Assembly (NCBI GenBank): GCA_025201765.1 | Contig: MU623360.1 | Span: forward strand, 62,001-126,000 | Origin: Daldinia sp. FL1419 | Lineage: Eukaryota; Ascomycota; Sordariomycetes; Xylariales; Hypoxylaceae | Reading direction: 5' to 3' | DNA length: 64,000 nt | Shown here: positions 12,016 through 24,049 of the stretch, piece after piece | Layout of the letters: every line of letters begins with the position of its first letter | Position numbering within the stretch: position 1 is the first letter of the stretch | Notes under the pieces: model-generated | Told to the model about the DNA's origin: nothing | The model's database searches: none | What the model saw: only the letters and a program-made list of their open reading frames with translations | Translations under genes and position numbers: made by a program

Positions 12016-13193
12016 ATGTCATCCCTTAAATTCACCATACAGACGGCTCCGCCTACGGGGCCATTGAACCTGGATGTCGAGGCGATATCAGGTATCTGTG
12101 GGTAAGAAAAGTGTTAATTTCATATTTCCATTATACCGGACTATTATCGCAATACTGACTTCACGTGGTTTCGTGTAGTTCTATCTCAATTGCGGCATGG
12201 GTCGTCGTCTTCTCCCCTCAGATTATAGAAAACTTCCGACGAGGTTCCGCCGATGGGTTATCCGTCCCCTTTATTATCCTTTGGCTTCTCGGGGATGTCT
12301 TTAATATACTCGGAGCGATTCTCCAAGGTGTGCTGCCGACAATGCTCATCCTGGCCATATACTACACGATAGCCGATTTCGTTCTTTTGGCACAATGCTT
12401 CTATTATAAAGGGTTTACATGGAAGGACGAAATCCCATCATCTCAGCCGAAACCTCCGAACGTCGTTGTTGTCGGTGAGCCTAGTGAAAGAACGGGACTG
12501 CTAAATGGTCACTTTGACGAGAGGGAAAGAAGAGGTAGCGACTGGTCTCATTTGAATCCGACTGTGCCGATGGTATCGGAAACCCCGCCTACACCCCCGC
12601 CGACGCCGACTAGATTACAATCGATAATATGGAATTCGGTGGCTGTGCTCATGGTCTGCGTAGCGGGTGTACTCGGGTGGCTATTGAGCAGACAGTATTC
12701 AAACGGCCAGCCTGGGTCGCCTGCTGACGAGGGTCTTCCTTCGTTTGATGTTTGGGGTCAGATTTTTGGATGGTTATGTGCTCTTCTCTACCTTGGATCA
12801 AGGCTCCCTCAGTTGCTGCTCAATTGGCGTCGCAAGTCAACTGAGGGTGTCAGCATTCTTTTCTTTCTTTTCGCTTGCCTTGGAAATTTAACATATGTCC
12901 TCTCAATTTTCGCCTACGAGCCTCACTGTGCTAGGTCACGATGCTTAGCTGGCGAGGCACAGAGGATATATGGAAGATATATCCTTGTCAATTCCAGCTG
13001 GTTGGCTGGAAGTTTGGGTACATTACTTCTCGACCTAGGCATCTTCGTACAATTCTTCATCTATAGCAAGGAGGATTCAGCAGACGAGGATGGTGAGGTA
13101 ATTGAAGATGAGGAAGTCAGCGTCGATGAACGGCAGCTTGATGACCGGCCACTCCTGCAGCGGGCCGGATCAGGCCTTCCGTACATTCCATAA
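12016..13193 (+). CDS. PQ-loop repeat vacuolar amino-acid transporter (Ypq1/Rtc2-like)
   Basis: Seven-helix transporter of the SWEET/PQ-loop group; yeast relatives Ypq1-3 export cationic amino acids from the vacuole. Exons 12016-12101 and 12179-13193 give 366 aa. The first exon encodes MSSLKFTIQTAPP and splices in phase to give ISGICGSISIAAWVVVFSPQ. The first PQ motif is at about residues 42-43 (FSPQIIENF, followed by SADGLSVPF) and the second at about 239-240 (SRLPQLLLNWRRKSTEGVS). A long hydrophilic loop with a Pro/Thr-rich patch (PPTPPPTPT) separates the two halves, and the tail is acidic. Substrate is inferred from homology only. Confidence 0.9.
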
Positions 13194-16100
13194 ACTGGAG
13201 GAACTAACGGTACTCCGTATTTATTTTTGCATATACCAGCTTGCTGGTACCGGAACAGAAAAGGGAAGTGGAGTTTTGGTTCATCTACATTCTCTATTTA
13301 TCTCCAACTGAAAACTTACACACGTGGCTAAGCTACTGACAAGACGTTATATTCTTAATACCAAACAGGGGCATTTAGGATGGTGTATTATACTATTCTT
13401 TGTGATACAATTTGGATACGCAGCAATGCTTCAAGGAAATGGGTTCAAAAGTTACTTTTCTGTTATTCAATCCTTTATTCTAGTTGATGTATATATTCTA
13501 CTCACTCATAGGTAGATAATTGATGCTTTTGAAATACGGCTATGTGTAACAGTGATCAGTGTCGTTTCGAATCTACTGCTTAGACTCTACCTCCTTTCTA
13601 TATACTTCACGATATGCGGTGTATGCCCAATTCTGTCAGCATTGAAACTATTTCGCTTCTTGGGTCGTCAAGATTCATATTTTGGGATATAATAAGTAGG
13701 TACCTAGGTTTTGGGTTTCATCTAACCTAACCCCGGAGAACGAGTGGGGGGTACTAGTATCACTATTATAGACACAGAAGAAGAGGAGGAGGAGGAAGAT
13801 AAATCATGCACGCCTCTAGTCGAGGATATATCAATTATCCTAAATTTGGACATAGATTTAATTTATTTCATCTAAATTCTATAGACTTGATTTGTATTAT
13901 ATGTATCTATTTTATCAAGAATGGCTGCAGTACTATCTTAAGCATAAGAGCATACGCCTTCTTGTGTAACCCGTTACATCTCTGAAATGGCTAGATGCGC
14001 TCGTGCTTATTGAAGACGGAACTGACTAATGCTTCTATTAGAAATGGTAGTACTGTTTTATAAGCGGTATGATATAGGTAGTTATAGGTACCTACCTATA
14101 TAGTAGCTTTTCGTATCTCTGAGCACTGGTAGAGAGAAGAAGCCAGTAACCAGGAGTAAGGCTTTGGCTGACGTTGCTCATGGATCGATAGAATGGAATT
14201 TAGGTAGTTAAGATATATTCTTTTGGGAAGTCTCATTGGCTTGTAAGAATGTGCAATAATCTAGGGTTTCGTATCTCATAGACCACAGAGAAACACGTGC
14301 AAGTCTTACAATCTACCTGAATACCATTCCGAGACTCTCGTCGTCCTCGTACCCAGTAACTTACAGTGTGTTTTTTGTATTATGATGTATCGTTGTTGTT
14401 CAACGAAGATAGCGCGGTTGGACGTTGAGCACCCCTTAAAGGATATAGGGTAGCTGGGTAGTACATAATAGTTTTAGGGGGGACTTGCTGGGTTCAGCCG
14501 CTTATAGACTCCAATTCAAGTGTCAAATGTCGACGACGCTACGACGCCAAGTGGGTATTCGCTGATCCGATCGACAATCCAGAACTGCCAGACTACTACC
14601 TAAAGCTGACTCGACTCGAGATTGCGATACGCCGCCGTTTTCGGCATCTCCTTCGAAAGTCCGTTTTAGGCCCTTTTCGTAAGCTTTTTCTCCTTTCCCT
14701 TTTTGCCTTTTCCTCCTCTCCCAAGAAAGGGAGAAAAAAAAAAAAAAAAAAAAAAGGTCCTAAGAAGCCGTCGATATCACGCCACATGCCCCGATGGAGA
14801 ATTCTAGCCCGAGCAATAGACACTAAGAGCTAAGTCGATCACCGTCAATCTCTAATTTTGAAACGTCCAGCACATCTGTACTAGACGGCCCAGAACTTAA
14901 AGGGGGTCGCAGTTTAGGAGAATTGGCTGAACTACGACAACTACCGGCCCTGGTCTAGTGGCATCCACCGATATTGCCGCCGACGCGACCAAGCATCGGA
15001 CGTGAGAATAATACTACATTGCGTAGTACATACCTCTGAGAAGCCCACGAGCCTCCTATCCAGTAAAAGCGAGTTTGTGTAGTTCGCCTTGTCTCGCTAA
15101 CAATTTATTTTACCTTCCTCGCTATTATACGTCGCTGAATTAATTGGCTTGCATGAGCTAGCATAGTAACACAGCAGCTGGTTCGGGATTCGCTCGAGAT
15201 GATCTGATCGATAAAAGGAAAAGGAAGGCAGATAAAAGAAAAAAGAGAGAGAGAGAGAGAGAAAGAGAAAAAAAAAAGGAATATACGGTAAATGGATGAT
15301 GGATCCCCATGTATACCATGTATACCATGTATATAGGTCCCCTTCTTAAGATATGTAGTGTATCCATAAGCACCCTTGTTCCCGACAGGACGGAAGTCCC
15401 GCCGTCTTTTCAAGATCAAGCAAAGTCTGGGGACGGCCCACGCTCTGCGCTACCTAGGTGCTGCCGCCACGATGTTGTGCTGGGACCACAGCTCGACCAC
15501 AAGTTGACCTTAACTTGGCTGTGCCACTATCCACATCGCTCTGGAGTTGACGACGAATCGAAAAAGGTCTTGGGAGAGATATTTGTTCAACACTCATTCC
15601 CACTCACTTGCACTTGTGGTGCCATGGCATTGCTTCGTTCATATGTGTTCCGTCCTAATGCACATTATTAACTTACATGGCTTCGAGTGATTGGTTTCTG
15701 CCCATGCCGTCTTATACACTACAGATCACTACAGAAACAGGTTGTGTGCGCTACGGATGGCGCTACGGGGTCAAGGATATCCCACGGCTTCGATTTGCAA
15801 GCCTCGTGACGACGGGATCGGCGGCGCGAGGTGAGAAAGGAAGCAAGTCACTCCCCATGACTATACGGGGGCACACGGACAAGACGGATGGTGAGCTTGG
15901 GCGTATTACCTTTTTTTTTTTTTTTTCTTTCCTTGAGGCTTAAGGCAGGCTGCCGGCGGGACTCGCAAGCTCAAACGGTGTTGGGATATTAACGCAAAAG
16001 ACGAGATCATCCGACCCTCCCCCTTCGCTGACGAACGAAGTTGGCACGGACTTCCTGCGAGTAATACCTAAAGCAAGGCTTCCTCTCCCTTCGAGTCATC

Positions 16101-18411
16101 GCTTATGACTTTATTACTGTATCGTACCGCCTTCCATATCTTTCCGGGTATATCTTTTAACGAGGATGAGGAAGTCCCGGGACTAGGCATTTTTTAAACC
16201 TGGTTGCATTGCTTGAGGCGTATCCCGGAATCGATTGCATATTCATTTTTTTTTCTCTTTTCACGTCTGCAATATCTCTGAATATCTCTGAATATCTGCA
16301 CTTTTCACCACATCCCACCACCGGATCTGTGTTACCGGGACTTCGGTACACTGTATCTGTATTTTCACCGTATTACAAATCTAGAAGTCTTGAAAATTAT
16401 TCTAAGTACCAACCTAGGTATTAGAAATACTGAACTAATATAGCTTTATCTGTGCTAGCTTACACTAGTATCGTTTGCTCAAAAATTATAGTACAAACCC
16501 CTATATTATTCGTGATTCGTAATAGGGAAGAGGGAGGACCCTGGCGATCCCGGATCTGCTTGTCTACCTTTTTACTTGGCAACTCTTATCCCCGCCGGTG
16601 ATCGCCCCGCCGGGGGTTCCAACAGGGGTCTAAATCCTTAGGTTTTCACGGTTAGGTAGTTAGTTAGGTAGTAATCAAGTAATCAAGTAGTCGAGGAGAG
16701 AGAGTCAGGTAGTTTTAGCGCTGCTGAAAAAGGATGAATGATATTGTTCATGGGTACGAGGTGCACGTTGCGGCTTCGTGCGAGCGCGGTGAGTCGTCTT
16801 TTATTTCCCTACATGACCTCTTTTATGCTGCGTACCCCCGGCAAGCCGGATCCGAATCCCTGTTCAGCTTTTTCTTGAAGAACCCCTGGTCTTGTCTTGT
16901 CTAGTCTTGTCGAGCCTCGCCTTGCAAACCCGGCCCAGCCTCCTTTTGGGTTGCTTCGCTATCGTGCATTATCCACTCACTCGTATCTAAGGTAGGTACC
17001 TCCATACTTACCTAGGTATCTAAAAGATACATGCGTACCTAGATTTACTTGGCTAAAATACATTATTTATTGTTTTGGTTTACAAAATCTGATAGTTATT
17101 TTAAAATATTTGTACGTTATCAACTCTCTCAACTATATTTTACGTCAGATATCTTTTAAAATATCAGTATGTATACCTACCTAGGTACCTAGGCCCACCG
17201 TACGGTACCTACATGTAAGTTAGTAACCTAGCAGCTACCTATCGATAGGGTAGTTCCATACTCACGGTTTGTATAGTTTGTACGGTATATTGCAGTACCT
17301 ATTGCAGTATTACAGTATTTATAGTTGATGTGCGTACCTACATGTATGTAGTAAAATAAGGTCTAATGGCCTAATGGTACTATGAAGTCGTATCTACCTA
17401 CCTAACCTGCCTGCCTACCTACCTGCCTACCTACTACCGCCTAAGGTACCTACCTACCTGCATGACCCGGATACCCAACTTACCTAGTCGTCGGGGTGTA
17501 TTTCCCCACGTCTCTCAGGAGAATTGCGCCAGATGCGCCGGGTTCATCTTCGTTACAGGGGATTATCATCCAATCATAGTAAACAGGCGATTCCGGCGGC
17601 TGGGTCATTGCCTTTTATTTTCGAACCTCTAATGTTCTATGTTCTAAATGGTTTTAAGTACTGTAACTAGTTCCCAAGGTTCTTACTATGTAATGTAAGT
17701 AACCCTCTCTTCATCTTCATCTTCTTCTTCTGCCTCATTGTCGGTGAGTGGCTCTGCATGATTCCCCCTTTTTTTTCTTTTCTTTTTTTTCCTGTTCATG
17801 CTTACCTCTACGCACCCTCTTGCTACTTGCTCCTAAAGGTGTCAAAGTAGCAAAAAGTAAATTATTTGTCTCTACTTCCTTAACCCTTGACCACTTGACT
17901 GCGTACACAACAACAGTATTATTAACTGTACGAGATCGCACAGGATTACACCGGGTTTACGAGTCACAGTCTCAATTGTCAGCTTCCAATTGCAGACTTG
18001 AAAAGTCCCCGTCTTTTCTACTTATTCCTTTATACAAATACCTTCTTGGAGTTGGGCGTTTTTAAACCTCTATTGTCCATAGTTAACTTATTAGAATTCC
18101 CGCTCTACTCTGTCGCCTTTTTTGTAAGTCTTGAAGCGCATACTCGTTTTCGACCTTCAGCTTATACGCCTACTTTTGATTCATTAAACACAACGTTATT
18201 TTGCACTCCCTACTACAATTATGTTGTTACCATTTCAAATTTGCTAATCCGGCACCAAAATAGATCCCTTATTCTTTTCAATAAAGCTCATTAAGATATA
18301 AATACGTCTTAGGTATACCGGATAAGTACCTAGGATTTGGACACGCAATAACGAATTCGTATACATTGAAAGTATACAACTCAACAATTTACAAACTCAC
18401 CCGGCTCCAAT
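13194..18411. other. Gene-free interval, 5.2 kb
   Basis: The longest stretch without a gene. Repeats include A22 at 14734-14755, a GA run near 15245-15262, T16 at 15911-15926, a trimeric CATGTATAC unit near 15309-15332, three ATATCTCTGA-type units near 16270-16298, and many TACCTAGGTA/GGTACC palindromes at 13700-13715 and 16990-17460. A block around 15380-15900 is less AT-rich and has 120- and 88-codon open frames, but neither resembles a known protein. No RNA gene was recognised. Confidence 0.55.
14734..14755. repeat. A22 homopolymer
   Basis: Twenty-two consecutive A on the plus strand in intergenic DNA, with no target-site duplication or coding sequence around it. Confidence 0.9.
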
Positions 18412-21400
18412 ATGTCTCAGCTGTCAGCTCAGCAAGATCTTACTCGATTTGGCTATAGCTCCTCGAGCGAGTCCGATGAGCCTCCGCGAAAAGCAAGCAC
18501 CAACAATTCCAACAACCAAAATCAGAAGAAGAAGAAGAAGCGCAAGCCTCCGCCCCAGCAGAGCATCAATAAGATATGGAGACGCTTCACTGCCAAGCAT
18601 CCCACCAAGGCCCTCGCCGTTCTACCCTTCGATCCCGTCCCGCTTCCCAGCACTCCTGAGCGCCCGAACGAGCTTCTATCCGCAGGATACGACCGCGCCA
18701 GGGACGAGTGCTCGCGCAAAGTCAAGAAGATCATTGCGGAGTGCAAGCGTGTCAACACCCGTTATAGAGACCCAGGGTTTGACCTGGTAAGTTCTGATTT
18801 CATCATTTCTTAGCTGGGTAGTATAAGAAGAACCAAAAACTAACGATCATTTTCACTATTAGGACTGGGACCTAAAGTGGTTCAAGGGCAATTGCCTGAA
18901 CTATTTGGGATCGAACAAGTTTAATCTTTCGGGCTCGAGATCTAGCACTAACACTTCTGTTCCCAAAGCTGTTAAGCGAATACATGAGATCTTCGAGAAA
19001 CCGACATTTATGAAGACTCTAGATGCAGGAGATGTGAAGCAAGGGTCACTTGGCGACTGCTGGCTTATTGCGAGTCTGAGTGCATTGGCCAATGTCGAAG
19101 ACGGAATCAAGCGCATGTGCGTTGAATACGATACTCGTAAGTTATATATACGTACACTATTTTACTTTCTTTTTTTTTCTTTTTTTCTTTTTTAAGAGGG
19201 ACTTACTCACATTTCATAATAACAGGCATTGGAATTTACGGTTTCGTCTTCTACAGGGATGGAGAATGGATCTATTCTATCGTCGACGACAAGCTATACC
19301 TTACTTCGCCATGCTGGGATTCGCCAAGTATGCAGCGGGAAATGCTCCAGCAGATCGACCGTGATGAACCTGAAAAAGTCTATCGTAAGACGTACCAAAC
19401 CGGTTCAAAGGCTTTATTCTTTGGTCAATGTAAAGACCAGCATGAAACCTGGGTCGCATTAGTTGAAAAGGCGTATGCCAAAGCTCACGGTGACTACGGC
19501 TCATTATCTGGCGGCTGGATTGGCGAAGGGCTAGAAGATTTGTCCGGTGGTGTGACAACTGAGCTTTTAGCATCTGATATCCTTGATGTCGACGCATTTT
19601 GGGACGATGAACTTTCCAAAGTGAACCAGGAGTTCCTCTTTGGTTGTTCTACCGGCCTACTGGATGGTGGCTACGGTGACCGCAACGGAATCCGTGAAGG
19701 ACACGCCTACGTCGTGATGGATGCTAGGACACTCAAAAGCGGTCAGCGCCTTGTTAAATTACGGTAAGTATTCTCTCAACTTTCCAGCGTACTTGTTGAG
19801 TCTAACTAGAGAATTAGCAATCCTTGGGGTAAGACCCGTAAGGGCGTTTGGGAGGGACCATGGTCGGACGGCTCTAAAGAATGGAACAATGATGTCAAGG
19901 AGGAGCTTGGTCATCAATTTGGAAATGACTCTGTCTTTTGGATCACATACGAAGATATGCTTGAAAAATATCTGCACTTCGATAGGACCCGCCTTTTCCG
20001 AGATCCCGACTGGCGATGTTGCCAACGATGGATCGGTGTAGAGGTCCCGTGGAAGGCTCAATGGAACGAGAAGTTCCATATCAAGCTGACAAAAGAATCG
20101 CCCTTAGTCCTTGTGCTCCAGCAGCTAGACGACAGATACTATAAGGGTTTACACGGACAGTACAGATTCAGGATGCATTTCAGAGTACACGAAGAAGGTC
20201 GTCCCGACAGCGAGGATTACATTGTCAGATCACACGGTAACTATTTAATGGATCGCTCCGTCTCGATCGAAATACCTTGTATGGAAGCTGGTAACTACTC
20301 GATATTCATCAGTGTTGTTGCCGAGAGGGATACCGACATGCCTTCTATCGAAGATGTTGTCAAGCGTGAATGCCGCAAGCGCGTGGAGAATGAGAAATTG
20401 GCCCAAGTAGGTTATGCGTACGACTTAGCTCACAGCAAGGGCGTGGCACATCTCGAACAGGTTGCGAAGCTCCGTAAGAAGTCGGACCAGAAGAAGGCCA
20501 GTGCTTCACGACAGACGGAACGACGCAAGATGTGGGAAAAGCGACATCTGAACCGTGAAATCGGGAAGAAACAGAAAAAGAAGAACCAGGAGAAGCGTGA
20601 CAAGCGGCGCGCAGCAGAGGACGAAAAGAGAAAGGCCGAAGCTGAGGCCGAAGCCGCAAAGGCTAAAGCCGAAGTCGAAGCCGCTGCTGCGAAGGCTGAA
20701 GCTGAAGCTGCCAAGAAGAAGAAGCAGGAGGAGGCTGAAGAAGCCGAACGTAAGAAGAATGAAGAGGAGAAACCCAAGGATGTCGCCGTCCAGACGGAAG
20801 ACCCCCAACAAGGTGAAGACAAGAGCAGCCAAACCGAAGAGGCCGTAGACGCCAAGAAGGAGGATAGTAGTTCCGACTCTGCTGATAAGCCAAAGGACAA
20901 GGACGAAATTGAAGGCACTAAGAAAGATGAAGAAGACAAACCTACTAAAGAATCTAAAGAGGAAAAGTCCGCCGAAGGAAAACCCGCCGAGGAAAAATCT
21001 ACTGAGGAAAAGGCTACGGAGGAAAAGATAACTGAAGAGAAGCCTACCGAAAAGAAATCTGCTGAAGACAAATCTAGCTCCGCCAGCAATGGTAGCACTA
21101 GGACCAGCGGCAGTAGCAACGCACAAAAACAACAAATCGCTCCACCTCCCCCGGCCTACTCCTCGGACTGTGACTCCTCCGATAGTCCAGTCGAGGACTG
21201 GGAGTTGCTTTATTCCTCGGATGACATGTCCAAAAAGCCACGGACGGCCGTCGCACCACCCGCGAGCACTAATAACGAAGCTGTCGTAGAGAGTGATGGT
21301 GAATCGGGCATGCCGGACCCGTGGAACGCGATCTGCATCATCGGGTTTAGGGTCTATTCAAAGGACGAGAACCTGGACCTGCGGGTTGTGCTTGAGGGTG

Positions 21401-21918
21401 GTGACATGTCTGAGAACGGCATGGGCGAAAAGGGCGCCGCCGATATCGACAACGCGCAGATGAACGCTGGCGGCGAGCGCGCGAAACAAAACAAGGATGT
21501 CACGGATGAGGTTGAGATTGTGGACGGAGAACCTGTTCATAAACAAAAAATTGTTCTTCCGGATAACGAGGAGCAGAAGAAGACCGAGGAGGAAACTAAA
21601 GATGAGGAGAAGAAGGGCGAGGATAACGAGCATAATGAGGAAAAGAAGGAAGAGAAAAAGGAGGATCAAGAAGTGAAGGACGACGAGCCGAGGAAGGAGG
21701 AAGAGAAACGCGATGACGAAGGCGAAGTAAACGGGGACGCACACAAGTCCGACGATAAAGACGACTGCGCCAAATCGGACACCTCCGAGGAGTCCGTCGA
21801 CTCTACGCCGATTCCCACGCCAAACTCTGACTCCGGGGATGCGGGAGAATGCGCTCCCCAGTACTCCGCGGCCGAGAAACCCGCGGACGACTCATCAGCG
21901 GAGAAGCCATCGTCCTAA
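18412..21918 (+). CDS. Calpain-like cysteine protease (family C2) with Lys/Glu-rich tail
   Basis: Predicted intracellular papain-fold protease. Four exons, 18412-18786, 18863-19136, 19226-19763 and 19818-21918, join in phase to 1095 aa. The catalytic triad is complete: C191 in QGSLGDCWLIASLSA, H376 in EGHAYVVMDA, N397 in NPWG, with calpain-like spacing. An N-terminal region with a poly-Lys patch (QKKKKKRKPPP) precedes the core. A beta-rich C2-like/domain III segment follows (about residues 440-590). The last third is a low-complexity, highly charged coiled-coil region with Ala/Lys/Glu repeats and repeated TEEK/AEEK units, interrupted by a short structured island (DPWNAICIIGFRVYS). No EF-hand region is seen, so calcium dependence is uncertain. 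Confidence 0.92.
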
Positions 21919-22610
21919 AAGAATCGCTTTGCTATTTCCCTTTTTCTGATCACGATACGTTTCCCGGTGAAATGGCCTTTTCATCAGCATTGCGCGTGTG
22001 GGCGTTATTCCGTTTCTCATCGCGTTCGGAGCATGGATACCATTGATTTTCTATTACATTTTCCTATCGTTATTCCCTATTCGTGCGCGCTTCACGAAGC
22101 GTCAGCATAATGATTCTACGATCTCCGGCTGCGTTCAGACATTGCGAATAGGCTGGGCGCCTTATTATTATTATTATTATTATTATGAATCAGAGTGTCG
22201 GGTTGACCTGTGACGAATTGCATTGGCGGTGCGGTCTGGTGGTGACAACGGCGGCTCGGGCGGACGAGATGAGGGGAGCTAGAAGGTATAGAGTCACGAA
22301 ATTGTCCATCTGGTTATGTAGTCTCTCTAAATATAGGTATCTTTCCACTCAATAAGATCGACGGCCCGACTCGATAAAACTTCAAAATATAATATCATCT
22401 TTACAGGAGTTTTCTTGGGGCATGTGCCTTATGTTTTTGACTTGATAAAAATTATCCTCGGGCGTCGACATATGCGCTCCTCAACCAGCCAACACGGGCG
22501 ATTCCTCCAGACTAGCAGCCTCGTGCAGCATAATTTTAGCCGCATAGGCAAGTCCTGACCGTTCAACGGCGACAGATACTTGGTAGTCTATAGTTAGGTA
22601 CCCTAGCAAT
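21919..22610. other. Intergenic interval between two 3' ends
   Basis: Lies between the convergent calpain-like and nickel transporter genes. It contains a (TTA)8 microsatellite at 22162-22186. Nothing else is recognisable. Confidence 0.6.
22162..22186. repeat. TTA trinucleotide microsatellite
   Basis: About eight uninterrupted TTA units. Confidence 0.9.
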
Positions 22611-24049
22611 TCAATCCTCAACGTCGTGAAATGCACCATCAGCATCATCTGACGGTAGTCTCTGCGCATCGCGAGCAGCGCGACGCCTCTCAACCCTACG
22701 TCTCCAGGGCCCGTAGGCAAGAACAGAACCGAGCCCGACCACGAGGAACAAGCCACAAATCGAACCACCGATAATATCGAAGTGCTCCCCGACCTCACTG
22801 AGACCGTCCCAGAAAGAACCCTCGGGCTCGGCGACATTCTGCACGAGCGACAGAATCTGGATGACGCCGATGAATGCCGAAACAAGAACAGTGATGCCGG
22901 TCAGCACTATCGAGTAGTACAATATGGCAACCGTGTCGCGCGCGAACGCTTTCGACGTGTATAGCGCCATCATGAGAGCTCCATCGGTCGTGTCTAGCAT
23001 ACACATTCCCGCTAAAGGTTTCGGCAGATATTAGTGAGTGTGGGTTTATTTATTGAATCCTCCTTTATCTAGGGGGAGGATAAAAGTAAGGGCCTACCTG
23101 TAAACAAGAGCGGGAATATGAGGATGACCCAAAGACTTGTCCCCTGTGCTCCTTGGACACTCGCAATGCCCAAGATGGCAATCTCGGAGCTCGTGTCGAA
23201 CCCCAGTCCAAACAAGACTCCCAGGGGATACATCTAGTCGTGCCGAGTTAGTGAAATGCCTCCAATGATGCAAATTGCAAGTTTTGGTGCTCGAGTTACG
23301 AGTGACTAAATGGCAGGGAAAAGGGGGAGGGGGAGGGGTATAGGGGTACACCGGAATCTGAAGAAGAAAAGGGGTAGATGCCAAGATTGCAAGTAAACCG
23401 CAAAGCCACAAGAACATACTTTCCACGGGCGGTCTACAATACGAAACAACCTCCGAAACACGGTAGCAAGGAACCCAGCGCCCTCGAGCTGCAGATTAGT
23501 CGCGGCATGATCCTCGGCCTCGGCGTCTTCCTGGGGATGATGCGGGTCCGGTTCCCGGAGCACGGCACGGAGCCGGGCCACCAGCCGATACAAAACCCAA
23601 CCGTTGCCCAGACACAGCAGGATGAGAAAGGCGGCGCTGACGCTGGTCCCGACGATGCCGCCGACGTACTGGAAGTTGTCGAAGCGGTCGCGCAGGGCGC
23701 CGCTAGTGGCTGCTACGACTATACAGGTAATGATGACGATAGTCGAGTGGCCTAGGCTGAAGAACGTGCCCACGGTCACGGGACGCTGGCCAGACGCGAT
23801 CAGGCGCCGGGTCATCAGATCGATGGCGCTGATGTGGTCGGCGTCGAGGGCGTGTCGTAGACCCAGGGTGTAGGAGAGCACGGCGGGAGTGATCATGGCC
23901 GGGTAGTAGTGCAGCACCACACCTACGGCCGCCCAGACGACCATGTTGGCGAATACCAGGGTTCCTATGACTTGGACCACGGGGAGCGGAAGGGCTTTCA
24001 GCCGGCCGGGGATCGGGAGGGCGCATTGCGACGATAGTAGCCGTGGCAT
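22611..24049 (-). CDS. NicO-family nickel/cobalt transporter
   Basis: Membrane transporter that imports Ni2+ (and possibly Co2+), in fungi mainly to supply urease. Three exons, 24049-23420, 23233-23098 and 23011-22611, join in phase to 388 aa. All NiCoT signatures are present: RHALDADHISAID at residues 65-77 in helix II, FSLGHSTIV, GLGFDTSSEIA at the start of the second half, and GMCMLDTTDG. About eight hydrophobic segments are expected. A charged cytoplasmic loop (EPDPHHPQEDAEAEDHAA) precedes the second half. The C-terminus is hydrophilic and Arg/Asp-rich. Confidence 0.93.

Noticed and set aside
13194..18411. A transposon or RIP-mutated relic filling the 5.2 kb gap
   Set aside because: No transposase, reverse transcriptase, terminal repeats or strong stop-filled coding relic could be seen; simple repeats explain what is visible.
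20430..21135. Two minus-strand open frames of 229 and 209 codons, rich in Ser, Leu and Phe
   Set aside because: They are antisense to the Lys/Glu-rich tail of the calpain-like gene; biased sense codons remove antisense stops. No family resemblance.
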